A stretch of 64,000 nt of DNA from Barthelona sp. PAP020 (lineage: Eukaryota; Metamonada: BaSk clade), in the NCBI GenBank assembly GCA_040182905.1, contig JARQWU010000025.1:1-64000 (forward strand), read 5' to 3'. The position numbers and the translations under genes were made by a program. Positions 49,645-62,100 of this stretch are shown here, piece by piece; within the stretch, counting starts at the first letter, position 1; the number at the start of each line of letters is the position of its first letter. The notes beneath the pieces were generated by a model. That model was given only the letters and a program-made list of their open reading frames with translations, ran no database searches and was not told the DNA's origin.

Positions 49645-50325
49645 ATGAAAATTCCTGCAGTTTTATTTGATTTAGATGGTACTTTGGTTGACAACAGTTA
49701 TCATGTGGTTGATTGTTATCAAAAGAGTTTAAAAGAATGGAATTTGCCACAAAAATCTGTTGAATTCATTCATAATCTTCAAGGTATCAGTGCAGAGGCT
49801 ACATGTGAGGCATTAGAAATACCTTCTGATATTCAAGAAGGATTTTTAGAATCTTTTTGGAATCATATGCAAAATTTTGATGATGCTGTTCCTTCAACAT
49901 TAAAAGGTGTTGATGCATTTCTCAGATATTTGCATTTGAGAGAAGTTCCATTGGGAATTGTTACTTCCAATAGGGCTACTAATGCAAAGAACAGTTTATC
50001 CATTGCAGGTTTGTTTGATTTGTTTAAAAACGTCGTTGGTAGTGATGTTGTTGACGAAACAAAGCCAAGTCCGGTTCCTTTATTGACTTGTTTAGAAGGT
50101 ATGGGTATTGAACATAGCAATGATATTTTTTACATTGGAGATTCTTTTTCAGATATTCAAGCAGGATTAGCTGCCGGTTTCAAACCAATATGGGTTTGTT
50201 CTGAAGATTATCGTCAAAGAAGATTGAATTTAGATTTTGAACGACTTTTACAGGACAATAATGTTTCTGTTTTTTCTTCCATGGATGAAGTTCATGAGTA
50301 TATTAATAAAATTTTAGGCAATTGA
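49645..50325 (+). CDS. HAD-family hydrolase, phosphoglycolate-phosphatase-like
   Basis: The 226-residue haloacid-dehalogenase-type phosphatase shows all four motifs: I, FDLDGTLVDNS; II, IVTSNRATN; III, a Lys in ETKPSPVP; IV, YIGDSFSDIQAGLAAG. A helical cap between motifs I and II is of the C1 type found in phosphoglycolate phosphatase (Gph) and beta-phosphoglucomutase. The substrate cannot be read from sequence; small sugar or glycolate phosphates are likely. The frame can start at an ATG at 49600, but the second ATG at 49645 (MKIPAVLFDLDG) fits the family, and a T run lies immediately before it. Confidence 0.9.
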   Translation: MKIPAVLFDLDGTLVDNSYHVVDCYQKSLKEWNLPQKSVEFIHNLQGISAEATCEALEIPSDIQEGFLESFWNHMQNFDDAVPSTLKGVDAFLRYLHLREVPLGIVTSNRATNAKNSLSIAGLFDLFKNVVGSDVVDETKPSPVPLLTCLEGMGIEHSNDIFYIGDSFSDIQAGLAAGFKPIWVCSEDYRQRRLNLDFERLLQDNNVSVFSSMDEVHEYINKILGN

Positions 50326-50582
50326 TATAAACACACAAAATTTTTTTTATTTGTTTTATTTTTTTTGATATCCGATGTTTTGACCATTATTTTCATTTAT
50401 CTTTGATCTTCAATGTAAAAAAGAGACCAGCATTGCTTCAAAAGTTGTGTCATTTTGGATGTAAAGACAACTGAATGTTTTTGACAATTTGAAGATTTTA
50501 ATTCATTCAAAATTAAAAATTTATTATTTTAAAGAATGTTAAGTTTTGAAATGCAAAAAAAAAAATAGGAAAAATTGAACTT

Positions 50583-51413
50583 TTACAAACTATCTAGACT
50601 TCCTTCCAAAACCTCAAGTAAAAACGTATTTATGAACTCAGGATAATCATTATCTGTGCCTTTTGATATTAGTGCAATATGTTCATGTACTTTAGGTCTT
50701 TCAAAAAAGGATAATTCAGGTGATAAATTGACAAACAATTTAAAGAATCCTATTTCATCAATCGTTTCAGGGTTCACTTTGCCATCAATCTTTTGAAGGG
50801 AAATTCGTAATTCTGGTAAAATATGTATTTGTGTGAGGAGTGAAGTTTGTGAAGGAACAACAAAATCTCCTTCGACATTTCCAATTAGAACTCTTCTTTC
50901 GAACTTTATTAATGCCCCTAAATGTTCCTTTGAACTGCTTAACTCGTTCATTTTTTGATCATCATCCAAACCCAATAATTCAGAACCTGTTTGTTTTAGA
51001 AACATTTCAACCAATCGATTAGTAAACATATTTATTTGAAAATTCCTTAAAGTAATCATTGGAACAGCAATAAAAACTATTGAATTTAGGTTGAAATTGT
51101 AAGACAATGCAAATTTGCAAAATTCAGGCAAAATATTACGTAATATTATTCCGCCAAAAGAATGAGCTATAAAGCTAATACTAATTGTGCTGTTCATCTC
51201 TTCAACATTCAATGACATGTTAGATAAGATTTGAAATATTTCAAGAAGCACAACCCTCGAACAATGGTCTATTCCTAGTAATGTTTGATTTTCCATTCTC
51301 TTCAGTAAATAAGTCCTGAATTCTTTTTCTGATTCTTCTTCAAGAAATGCAGCAATTTGCTTTAAATCATCAGAAGATCCTAAAAGTCCATGTAATAAGA
51401 ATATTACATGCAT
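50583..51413 (-). CDS. DUF676-type alpha/beta hydrolase (putative lipase/esterase)
   Basis: The 276-residue protein begins HVIFLLHGLLGSSDDLKQI, the oxyanion strand and loop of DUF676 serine hydrolases (relatives of yeast Rog1 and FAM135). The nucleophile elbow reads AHSFGG near residue 88, where Gly is usual in the first position. A likely acidic residue lies in VEGDFVVPS and a His in VHEHIALIS, in the right order for the catalytic triad. Lipase or esterase activity is inferred. It is followed on the same strand by Rrp15, 171 bp away. Confidence 0.82.
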   Translation of the reverse strand: MHVIFLLHGLLGSSDDLKQIAAFLEEESEKEFRTYLLKRMENQTLLGIDHCSRVVLLEIFQILSNMSLNVEEMNSTISISFIAHSFGGIILRNILPEFCKFALSYNFNLNSIVFIAVPMITLRNFQINMFTNRLVEMFLKQTGSELLGLDDDQKMNELSSSKEHLGALIKFERRVLIGNVEGDFVVPSQTSLLTQIHILPELRISLQKIDGKVNPETIDEIGFFKLFVNLSPELSFFERPKVHEHIALISKGTDNDYPEFINTFLLEVLEGSLDSL

Positions 51414-51584
51414 TTAACAATAAACTTGTGAAGTTCGCAAATTGTCAATTTCAAAATGAAAACAACAAATTGTCTTTGAAAGTCTTCATATTTTTTAATG
51501 GATTTTGAAAACTACATGTTTTGTGAACAAATAAAAGTGAATCTTATTTTTACGCATGATAAAAAACAAACAAAAAAACCAAAG

Positions 51585-52049
51585 TCAACTTTCTTCAATC
51601 CAAGCTGCATTAATATTCTGTTGCAATGCAAGCCAACTCGATGGCACAGCTTTAGCTTCTTTATCTAATCTATTTTCTGGTTCAGTGATACTGGGAGTTC
51701 TTTTTGTGTTTAATAAATTGAAAAACATTTCTTTTGTGGATGCTTGTTGTTCTGAACTAGACCTAGTAGATATTTGTCGTTTAAATATTTCATTAAATAA
51801 TTTTGTCACACCATTGGCAGTAATTTGTGATAGAGACTTTTCATATTCATTCATTGCTTCTGTAGGCACACTATAATTTCTATTATATCTTTCTTTTTTT
51901 ATTTTGGACATTTCTTTTCTTATTCTCGCTTCTTCAATTTGTCTGTCAACTTTGTGGATAGTTGATTTACTCTTAGATAAGATCGGATTCAAAGCTTTTT
52001 CTCTTCCTAATGGAATTGATAGGATTTGACTAATTGCAGTTGTGAACAT
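51585..52049 (-). CDS. RRP15: Rrp15-like ribosome biogenesis protein
   Basis: The 154-residue protein carries the Rrp15 signature: an N-terminal AISQILS, then NPILSKSKS, a basic helix, and YEKSLSQITANGVTKLFNEIFKRQ. Rrp15 is a nucleolar factor for early 60S subunit assembly and 27S rRNA processing. The protein is shorter than in fungi or animals (about 250-280) because the acidic N-terminal part is missing; the conserved core is complete. It is head-to-head with VPS26C, with 60 bp between starts. Confidence 0.85.
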   Translation of the reverse strand: MFTTAISQILSIPLGREKALNPILSKSKSTIHKVDRQIEEARIRKEMSKIKKERYNRNYSVPTEAMNEYEKSLSQITANGVTKLFNEIFKRQISTRSSSEQQASTKEMFFNLLNTKRTPSITEPENRLDKEAKAVPSSWLALQQNINAAWIEES

Positions 52050-52109
52050 AATAATTTAAGAAAAAAAAATGAAATGAAAAAAAGCATTCATTTGTATGTT
52101 TATGGCATA
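52050..52109. promoter_or_regulatory. 60-bp bidirectional promoter, RRP15 / VPS26C
   Basis: The shared gap holds an A9 run and an alternative in-frame ATG for VPS26C at 52074. Leaders must be very short or begin inside the opposite gene. Confidence 0.45.
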
Positions 52110-53006
52110 ATGGCGAGTGTATCCATTGAATTGATCCGACAGAATAAGACATTTACACCTGGTTCTATTGTGGAAGGGAATATTATCATTGAAACACCAT
52201 CTTCACGAAAACATTCTGGAATTGTTCTTGATATCAATGGTACTATTGATAGAAGATTTGCAGATGAACCTACCTATGGACCTTTAAAGCCAATAGTTCT
52301 GTTAGAACAACAACAACAACTTGTACCACCTGGACTTCTTCAAGAAGGAGTTACTTCATATCCATTTGAATTTGTTCTAGAATCTGACGATCCTAGTGAA
52401 TCTTTGTATGAATCGTATTCTGGATGGTTGATTAAAATTGCCTACAAAATATCTGTTACTGTTGCTGGTTCTGTTTTCAATAGAACTCTTGAATGTTCCA
52501 CACCATTTTATGTTAATATATATTCTCCCCAACAATTTTCTGAAATAAAGAAATTTGTATTGAATCCTTCCAGTATTGGTAATAAATTACGTTTATCATC
52601 TGCATTAAAAGAGTTTAAAGTGGTTGGGCAATGGGACCAAACATCTCTTGATATAAACAATGCCTTTTCTGGTTATTTAATTGTGGAACATTCAGATTAT
52701 CCGATTATTTCAATAGATTTGACTCTTACTCGAGTTGAAACTGTAGGAGATCACAAGAGTTCTCATAAAGTACCCGAAGCTTCAATGATTCAGAATATTC
52801 AAATTGGTTCTGGTGATGTTACTCGTGGTTTGAGAATTCCCATTCACATGATAATACCCAATCATCACGCATGCATAACAACTTATGCTAAATGGTTTTC
52901 TTTGGAATTTCAAGTAAATTTAGTAGTTGTATTTTCCATTGATGGAGAAAAATATGGTGTGGCTGAAGAAATAAAATTACCATTTTACAGAACTAAAACA
53001 TATTAA
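52110..53006 (+). CDS. VPS26C: VPS26C (DSCR3) retriever subunit
   Basis: The 298-residue arrestin-fold protein matches VPS26C rather than VPS26A/B. Diagnostic stretches are GSIVEGNIIIET, GIVLDINGTID, SYSGWLIKIAYKI, GYLIVEHSDYPIISIDLTLTRVE and MIQNIQIGSGDVTRGLRIPI. VPS26C forms retriever with VPS35L and VPS29 and works with the CCC complex (Commander) in recycling cargo from endosomes to the surface. An in-frame ATG at 52074 would add 12 residues; the ATG at 52110 (MASVSIEL) matches the usual N-terminus and is preferred. Confidence 0.92.
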   Translation: MASVSIELIRQNKTFTPGSIVEGNIIIETPSSRKHSGIVLDINGTIDRRFADEPTYGPLKPIVLLEQQQQLVPPGLLQEGVTSYPFEFVLESDDPSESLYESYSGWLIKIAYKISVTVAGSVFNRTLECSTPFYVNIYSPQQFSEIKKFVLNPSSIGNKLRLSSALKEFKVVGQWDQTSLDINNAFSGYLIVEHSDYPIISIDLTLTRVETVGDHKSSHKVPEASMIQNIQIGSGDVTRGLRIPIHMIIPNHHACITTYAKWFSLEFQVNLVVVFSIDGEKYGVAEEIKLPFYRTKTY

Positions 53007-53137
53007 AAAATTAAAATGCTGCAAATTAATCAGAAAATAAAAAGGTTTTAATTTATATTTTTATTTAAATTTGATAAAAAGTTTGGTATATTTTGATGAT
53101 TGAACTATTACCAAATTCATGAAAAAAAGTTTACTGC

Positions 53138-56100
53138 TTAACAGCGGTTTTCACAATCAATTGATATTAATACGTTCTCTACGGTATTATTCAAATTATA
53201 CGTGCAGTTAAAGAACAGTAAATAAACAGTCAAAATAGAATCATCAAATACTTTGACCTTTTCATATTCTTTCAGTTTATCATCATCTAAAATATCAATT
53301 AGACAAGTTTCCTTTAACAAAATCGAATTTCCCATCCTAAACGATAATTTTTTAATTTTTTCTTTTGACACATCTGAATATTTTGATAATTCATCGTTCA
53401 AAGATTCTTTATTTACAATATCAACATTATTAATTCTTAAATTGTTAATAGTTCTCAGAATTTGCAAATGAGAGCTCATTTGAATCTTTTTGAGATCCTT
53501 TTTCAAAATTAAAAACAATTCTTTTTGTCTTAGATTTTGAAACAGATATGCTGAAGGTTTATTCAAAAAAGTACAATCAATGACATGATGATAATTTTTA
53601 AAAGAGTTTATGGATAATGGTTGAAATATGTTTTCAAATACCTGAACAAAATTATCCAAAGTCATAAAATCATGATTGTGCCAAATTTTGTTTTGAAAAG
53701 AAAGATTTGGTAAAATGTTGTTTGATAAATATGTAAATATTTCTAACTGCTTTAAGCAATAATTAAATTCATTAATTTCAAAAGTTTTTTTAATATTTCT
53801 TAAAAGTTTGATAAAATCTTCAAGATTTTTTTTCATTGCTACTTTGTAAGTTTGTAAATTTTCATCAAAAGAATTGAAATCATTATTTAAGCTTGTTACA
53901 CCAAATCTATCTTGTGTATTGTGAATCAATTTATTTAAATATGAGTTACATAACCTATACATTGATAAATTAGTTTTGGAATATGTTAGTGAAAGATCTC
54001 TTTTAAAAATCCCAGAAAAATGGGAATAAATTGATTTTTTGTCTTCAAAAAGACAACTAAAATTGCTCAAAATTTTTTCAATAAAATGATCAACATTTTG
54101 TGTTTGATTATCAAAAGAAAATGAATTTATGAAAATATTAAACCAATTCTTCAACTTAATATTGTTTATCAAAGGAAAATAATAGGTGAAATCAAAAGAA
54201 TTTCCATATTCTTTAAAACCCATACAACAATACAACAAATAATAATATGTGGGTTTTTTAATATTTAAAAGTTCAGCTAAGTAAGTCAAAGATATATAAA
54301 TCACTGCTGTTTTTTGTTGTAATTGGGTATTAAGATCAATTTTTAAATGGGTAAAAACAAAAAAAAGTTCCATAAAAAATTTCTTTGAATTGTAAAAAGA
54401 AATTAAAAATTGATCAGATTTTTCCAAAGTTAAAGTTATTTTAGCCATATTTTCAGCAGATTCAAATGTATATAATGAAGAATCAACATTGAAAAATTCT
54501 GTCAATTTTGTCACAAAAGCATGTAATTTTTGATCAAAAATTAGAGCAAAATTACTTTTGTCAAGTTCATCAATATCACTCTTAACACCAAAAAATTTGA
54601 ATCCAATGTCATTAAAGAAACAATCCAATGCAAATAAAACTTTAGAAGGCTTTAAAACTAAAATAAAAATAACTTGATGAACGTTATGCCAAGGCTCTTC
54701 CAAAGGCAACAATAGACTTTCATTTTCTTCATAATCTAACCACTCATAAAAACTATTTTTCTTTTTTTCAAAAGATTTTTTGAAATTTTCAGAACTTTTG
54801 TTGTAATATTCTATTATTTCTTCAACACTTGTTATTTTTTCACACAAAATCATTTCAATCACTTCAATATCATGTCGTGTGATGTAACCCAATTCAAAAG
54901 CAAACTGAATACCAATTTGAAATTTTTCCATAAAATTGAACTTTTTTAAACATTCAAAAACTTGAACAATCTCAAAATGTTCTGAAAATATGTTACAATG
55001 ATGAAAAATTCCCAAAATTTTTTCTAAAATGTGAAAAACACTAATATTGTGATAAATTTGATGACTTTTATTGACAGTAGCAATGATACAAAAAAGTTGG
55101 AAAATTTGTAAACAAGGAGTAAACTTTTCAAAATAATTTTTGTCGAAATATTCAAAAAGTTCCTGTGTATCCTTCAAAATATTGTCATCTACACTTTCAA
55201 TTGTATTTTCTGGTCGGTATAAACGAATAATATTAAGCATTGTTTCTTTTGAAGAATCAGGTAACAACAATACTCCTAAAACATAATTCAATGTTGAATT
55301 TTTCAGATGAAAATGATACTTATTGAATAGATAATGGTCCAAAGGTATTTCAGATATCCAAATTACTTGTGTTTGCTCATTGAAGCTATTAAAATCTAAT
55401 TCTTTATCAGGAAGTTCATTACAGTCAATAATATTAATAGTATTAGGTCTCAAATCTATCCACTTAGTGATCAAAGAACAATCATTAAATAGCAATGCTA
55501 AATCTTGAACTAAGCTCTTGGGAAAGTTTATTAACTGAATAAATTGATTGAAAAATATGAAACTAATTGATAATGGATCTAATTTCAGCAAAATACTAAA
55601 GAACCCATTGGAATTTTTGATTTCAAACGATTCTAATTGATTATGATTGCTTGAAAAAGAAAAAACTACATTATTCAACTTGAATTGATTTAACTGATCC
55701 TCATCTATAGCTGAAAAAATCTTATCTATTCCATTTGAATAAGCACTTGTCTTTCCATTCATTTCATCAAGTAAATTGAAATCCTCATCTTCTTCATCTG
55801 AACCAATTTCTTCAACAACTTCACAAATAACATCATTTTCACCTGTAAACTCATCATAAACACTTGTAGTTTGATAAAAATCTTGACTCAATGAACTTTC
55901 ATCATTTTCAAAACTATCATCAAATTCAATACCATCATTGCTGTTGTTGTTGTTATCATCATCACTGCTAACGATCATTTCATCACTATTATCTTGAACA
56001 GATGCATAACCACCTCTACTAGAACTAATAGAATACGCTTCCGTTTCTTCCACAACACTAATAACTTCAGATTGAATTTCTGTTCCAAGCATATCATCAA

Positions 56101-59100
56101 AAGGTATAATTGAGTTTGCATTTGATTGAAATCTGGAAGGATTATTGAGAATATCGCCAATTATCGAACCTAACATGTCAATTTGTCTACCATTGGGGAA
56201 ATTAGTAATTGAACTTTGATAATGCCTGCTCAAAAATAGTATCATAAAACGTTCAACAACAGAAATAAATTCTTTGAAATCAACACCAAAAATTAAATTC
56301 CTTTCACTCAAATCTTTGTGTAAAAATTCTTCAACTTTCTTTTTATCTTTATATAACATCAAAGGCAATAAAGAAATCTCAAAAGCACAATAAGAACTCA
56401 GAGCTTCAGCAAATTCAAAATTAATATCATGTTCGACAAAGGAAGGCTTAATCAATATTCTTTTTTCCAATTCTGCCAGCTCATTTAAGCAAATATTAAC
56501 TTCCTCTTTTTTAATTAAAATCTTTTTGGTAACTTCATCCAAACTGTTTGAAAGATCTATCATTTGCTTTTTAATATCACCAATTTGTTCAATTAAAACT
56601 TCATTTTGAACATTTTGATTTGTAATTCGTTCATTTTCCATCCTTAATGTTTGTTTCAAATCATTTATAACAGGAGTAAACTGAGCAAGTTTGAAAAAAT
56701 TATTTAAAGTCTCTAAAAATAATAAAAACAAGGGATTTGTAATAGGTATCATCATTTTGGCAATTGTTTGCAAAATTTTGCTGATAAATTGTAAAATTTT
56801 GTCGTCAATGATAAAGTCTTTACGATCAAATGCTTTAATATCAATGAAAAATTGTTCTCTGGCGGTTAAAGAAGCTTTCAACCTTTGTAAAAGTTCAATA
56901 GGATCTTCAATTCTATTCTCATAGGTTTGATTATCAATGATAGCATAAAACCCTAATAAAATATGGTCTAATGGATGATCTAATTGATGTATATGACATA
57001 TTTGATAAATTACGTCGCCAAATTTGAAAAAATCCAAATTTTGTAAATTTTCATAACTTTTTTGAAATTTATCTAATTTTTTATTATATTCAACCTTTCT
57101 TTTATCTAAAATACTTTTTAAAGTATTGTATCGTGTAGTATTTACCTCAATAATGGATTTTTCTTTTAAAGTAGATAAAAACATTTTTCTTTCACCTAAA
57201 GAATGTATTGTATTGTCTCTACGTTCAATTAATACTTTTATTTTTTGCTTTGTTAAAGCAAACTTTTCATTTATTGCTAATTTTTCAACTAACAAGCTTT
57301 TAAAATTCTTATCATACATTTCTTTCTTTTTAGTCAATTCTTTTTTGAATTCAAAAGCAAATCTATAAACTATATCAAATGTTTCAATCAAATGTTTGAA
57401 ATATTCCTTGTTTTTACAATCAGAACTTTTAAAATTATCAAAATAATCAAAACATTTGATAAAGCAATAGCAAAGATGATGCATCAATTGTTCACTCAAA
57501 TTTTCTTTATTTGTTTTTAATATCGCATTGATTTCCCAACTTAAAATTTCGTTATTCCTCAAATGAACGTCTAAACAAGGAAATATCTTTAAATAATGAC
57601 GTGAATAGTTTTGATTTCCTTGAAATATAAAAGTAATATCGTTTAAACACTCATACAGTTTAAAAACTATATTATTATTCAATATTAAATCAGCAGATAT
57701 GGTTTGCAACACATTCAACATTGCTTTATCAAAAACAGTGGTAAAATACGTTTTCAGCACAAGTAATTTGGTGTTATTGAAACTAAAATGATTCCAATAG
57801 ACAATATTTAAAAGAATAAACAAAATTTTTGGGTCAAAATTATCTAAAGGTACCAAAACAATGATCTTTTTTGAAATATGAATTTTATCAACTAAAATAT
57901 TCAAAAAACTTTCAAACTTTTCTATCAAATGTTCAAAAACATAAAATTCTTCCACATTTTTCGAACATTCCAATGTTGAACATTCCAAATGTTTGGAAGA
58001 ACAAATATTTGAAATTCTTCTAATAATATCAAAACATTCGTTATCTATTCGTTCTTCACAAAAGAAATGCAAAGAATCAAATTGAATTATGAATAGAATC
58101 CAAAATATTCGTAAAATATTTGAAACATTCTTCAAATTGAATTCCTTAACAATTATTGTGAATAAATCAAAAGTATCATTAACCAAATCAAATTCTAATC
58201 CTGTAGGTGTTTTAACAACATACATTTTTTGATTTTCAATCTTTAGATATTCTAATAATTTGACAGGAACAAAACAAACTTGTCCATAATGAATATTTGG
58301 ACCAGAAGTATAGAATTTTTGGACGGAACTTTTGAAAATTTCTTTCAATTTTTTGAACTCAATCAATTTATCAAACCTTGAAGAAATAAAACATTGAAAT
58401 AAGAAGAAATATAAGATTACTTCAATATTTTCTTTCGAATTATCAAAAATACAATTGTCAATGCAATTTTGAATCTCAAACATTAATTGTTCATGATAAC
58501 CTAAAGGGTATTTAATTGAGTAAGCAAAATATAATTTCAAATTATAATTCAAATGTTTTGTAAAGGAATTTAAGATATTGTTAAAGTTTGAAAAATTATT
58601 AGTGGGAAAAAATTTAAATTTATGAAATGCAGGCAATTTTTCATATGTTTGAATTTCCCAACAATTCTCAACATTTGTTGTTAACCCTAAGATTAACTTT
58701 AAATTGTAATGTACTTCAAGCAAATTCATTAAATAAGAAACAATTTCTTCATTAGCGATTTGAAAATTATCCACATATAATATGAGATGGCTATTACCTT
58801 TGGAAAACATAAATTCTTCAAATTTTATTTCACATATACTGTCGATCATTTGTTTTAAAGTAATTAAATCAATTTCTTGTGTCAAATACAGATAATTGAC
58901 CTCAAATTTATCAATAATATTTTGATAAGTTTCTGTGACAATCAATACATTGTCGTTGATATCATTAAAATTGTTGTTATATGTGGTGAATTGATTAATA
59001 ATTTCAAAAGAACAAGGTTTTGTATTTAAATAAAAACAAAATGATTTCAAAGTGTTTGATTGATTAAATTGTTTGAATAAATCTTCAAAAGAATCATTAT

Positions 59101-62100
59101 TAGTTAAATATTGCAAAAAAATCAAACTTAATGAAAAGAAAAGTTCTAAATCAATTTGTTTCTTTTCTTTCTTTCTTTCAGCAAATATCCATTTAACACT
59201 ATTCTTGATAGAATCAATCAAACCAACATAATAATACCATTCTTTGAATTTATCTTTAATTAAACTAATGTAAATATCTAAAATTTCATAAAATATTCTG
59301 CTACTCATCAAATGCTGTATGTAAGGATATATTGAATGTAAAAACTCCAATTTATGATAGGATATGGAGTCATTAGGTAAGAATTCAGACATTATTATAC
59401 CATCAATCTTATTAACAGTTTCATGTCTCAAATAACAATCAACATTATAATTTTCTTTGATTAACATGATGAAAATAATGCTTTTAGAAAATTGAATCTC
59501 ATCATTGATTGTTAAACGATACAATTTGAAGATATCTACATTTTCATTGATAAATATGATATCAAAATCTTCATTTTCTCCATTTTCATTTGTTTCTTCT
59601 TCTTTTTCTTCTTTTTGAATGGTACATTTCAAATCTTTATTATTTTTAGCTTGTTGTTGATAAGTTTTAAAAATGTTTTCAATTTTTTCCAAACCTAAAC
59701 CATTTGATTCTGTACATTTATAAAAAGTTTTACAATTACAGGATTGAGATAGTTCTGCAATTATTTCATCTTCAGTAACATAATTAGGAACAAATATTTT
59801 TGTAAATGAAGGAATATTTCGATTATAAGAATTGAATTGTTGAATATCAGCTTTTAATATGTCAATCAATGAAATAGATCTTGGTATGATATCAAATTGT
59901 TTAAAAAGTGTTGAATCAATAGCAAAATGTTGTAAATAACCTAATAGACATCTAGAAATTTCCAAAACACTGATAGTTACATTCTCTTTTTTTAAAACAT
60001 ATAATATCAATTTCCAAACTTTTTCTGTGAAAGAAAATTCAATTCCAATGTCATTTAAAGCATTTAAAATGTTGATAATAAGAGAAACATCTAAATCTTT
60101 TCTTATTAAAGAAGAATTCTTATTTTTTATAATGTCAATGATAATCAATTGTTTAATTCTATCAATTAAGTTGAACACTTCATTTGTAACGTGATGAATT
60201 TTCCCACAAACATATTTATTAATGTTCATTTGTTGTTCATTTTCAAAATATACAATACAACATTCATTGACACATGTATCAAAACTAAACTCTTCAATAG
60301 TAGATAATCTAAACAATACTAAAATGGAATTTTCAAGACATACATGTAAAAAATCATTGATACTTCGTTTCAAATCTTTGGAAATTTCATTCAAAATAAT
60401 AATCTCATAACCAAAATATTCTTTTATTGCTTTTATTGTTTCAAATAATATACTTGATTCACAAAAAATATTTAAACAATATCCTTTGTCTAAACATTCA
60501 ATCAAATCAATCAAAATATTTTCAACATAAGGTGAAGCTCTTTTAAAATCTGTGGTATTGAAAAAACCAAAAGGTATTTTAAAATCATGATATATTATGT
60601 ACTCTTCATCAAAATTAAATGTGAATGGTATTGGCTTTAAATAAAACAAAGGTTGTAAAGTAAAACTAACAAAGTTTTCTGTTTCAATTTCTGTTTCAGT
60701 GATAAAAAAATTTTCATTTTCATTTGATGAATAAATTTCTTTCTTTTCAAATATTTGTTCAATAACACCCAGTTTATATCCATATAAACATAATAATGTA
60801 AATATATTGATATTATTGACGTTAGTATTTAAATCAGTAGATAATAATGAATAAATTTTATCATAAATGTCTTGACAAATCTCTAAATTATCATAATTTT
60901 TATCTAAATATTCTTTCAATAAAATGTATTGATATTTTTCCGAAAATTCTTTGATTTGTTGCAAAAAGTCATGAAAATTCAGATTTACATCTCGAATATA
61001 TTTAAAATATACAATTTTCAATTCAATGAATACTTCAATTTTTTGATTTTTCATTCTTTGTATTAATGAATAGATACAATCTGAAAAATTTATAAATTCA
61101 TCGATTTGTGGTAAAAACAGTTCTCTATTCAATACAGTAGTTTGTTTACGCAAATAAAAATTGATTAAATATTTTTCCAAAGTGTTTCCATTAAATAAAA
61201 TGAATAAAGATGATTCATTTAATAATTTAGTTCGATAAAAATCAATAAATGAATTGAATAAACGTGTTAAATCAATATCTAATTGATTAAACTTGTTATT
61301 TGCTTCAATTTCATTCAGTTTATTGATAGTTTCAAGAAAACTTGAAGATTCTTTTATAATACTCAAAATATAACAATATTTATCATAAATCATTAAAAAT
61401 CTTTGGGTTAAAGGAGGATGATTGTATATATTTCCTAATAGAAATGCTTTTTGAAAATTTTGAGAAATATTTTCCAAAACTTTCAAAACTTTCATGGTCT
61501 TATCTAATAATATAATATAATCATTTGAAACATTTGATATTTCTTTGGTAGTTATCCAATTAATTTGTAACAATTTTTCAAATATTTCATGAATATGTGT
61601 CATTAAACTTTTGGATCTTTCATTTAAAATGGAAAATTCTTCTATTATCGAAATTTTAACATCTATTTTATCTTCCATTTCTTGTTCACTGTTTTTAATT
61701 GAATCCTTTTTTGAATTATTACTGTTATACCCAAAATAAATTGTATTCATTGAATCTTCTCGTTTTTTATTCAAGATTTTTAAACGAGTTAAAAATCCTT
61801 TTATGTGTTGTTGAATGAAAACAATATTTTGTAATTTTTCAACTTGTTTTTTAATATTTTTTCGATATTCCAAATAATTTTCATCAGTTAAAAGAAATTT
61901 TCGCACATAAATACCTTTAAAAAATGCTTGAATTTTTTCTTGAGCAGTGACACCAATTGATATGGGTTTTTGTACAGTTAATTTGGTAGCAATTCGTTCT
62001 TCATTAACTATTGCAGCATCTTTTAATCTTTTTAAGGTTCTAATGTCTTCAACATCATCTTTGTTCAAAGTTATTGTTTCAACACTGTGTTCAGTAATTT

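Noticed and set aside
55720-55780. NGKTS in the dynein-like protein as a P-loop
   Set aside because: It lacks the preceding glycine and hydrophobic strand and sits in the acidic insert.
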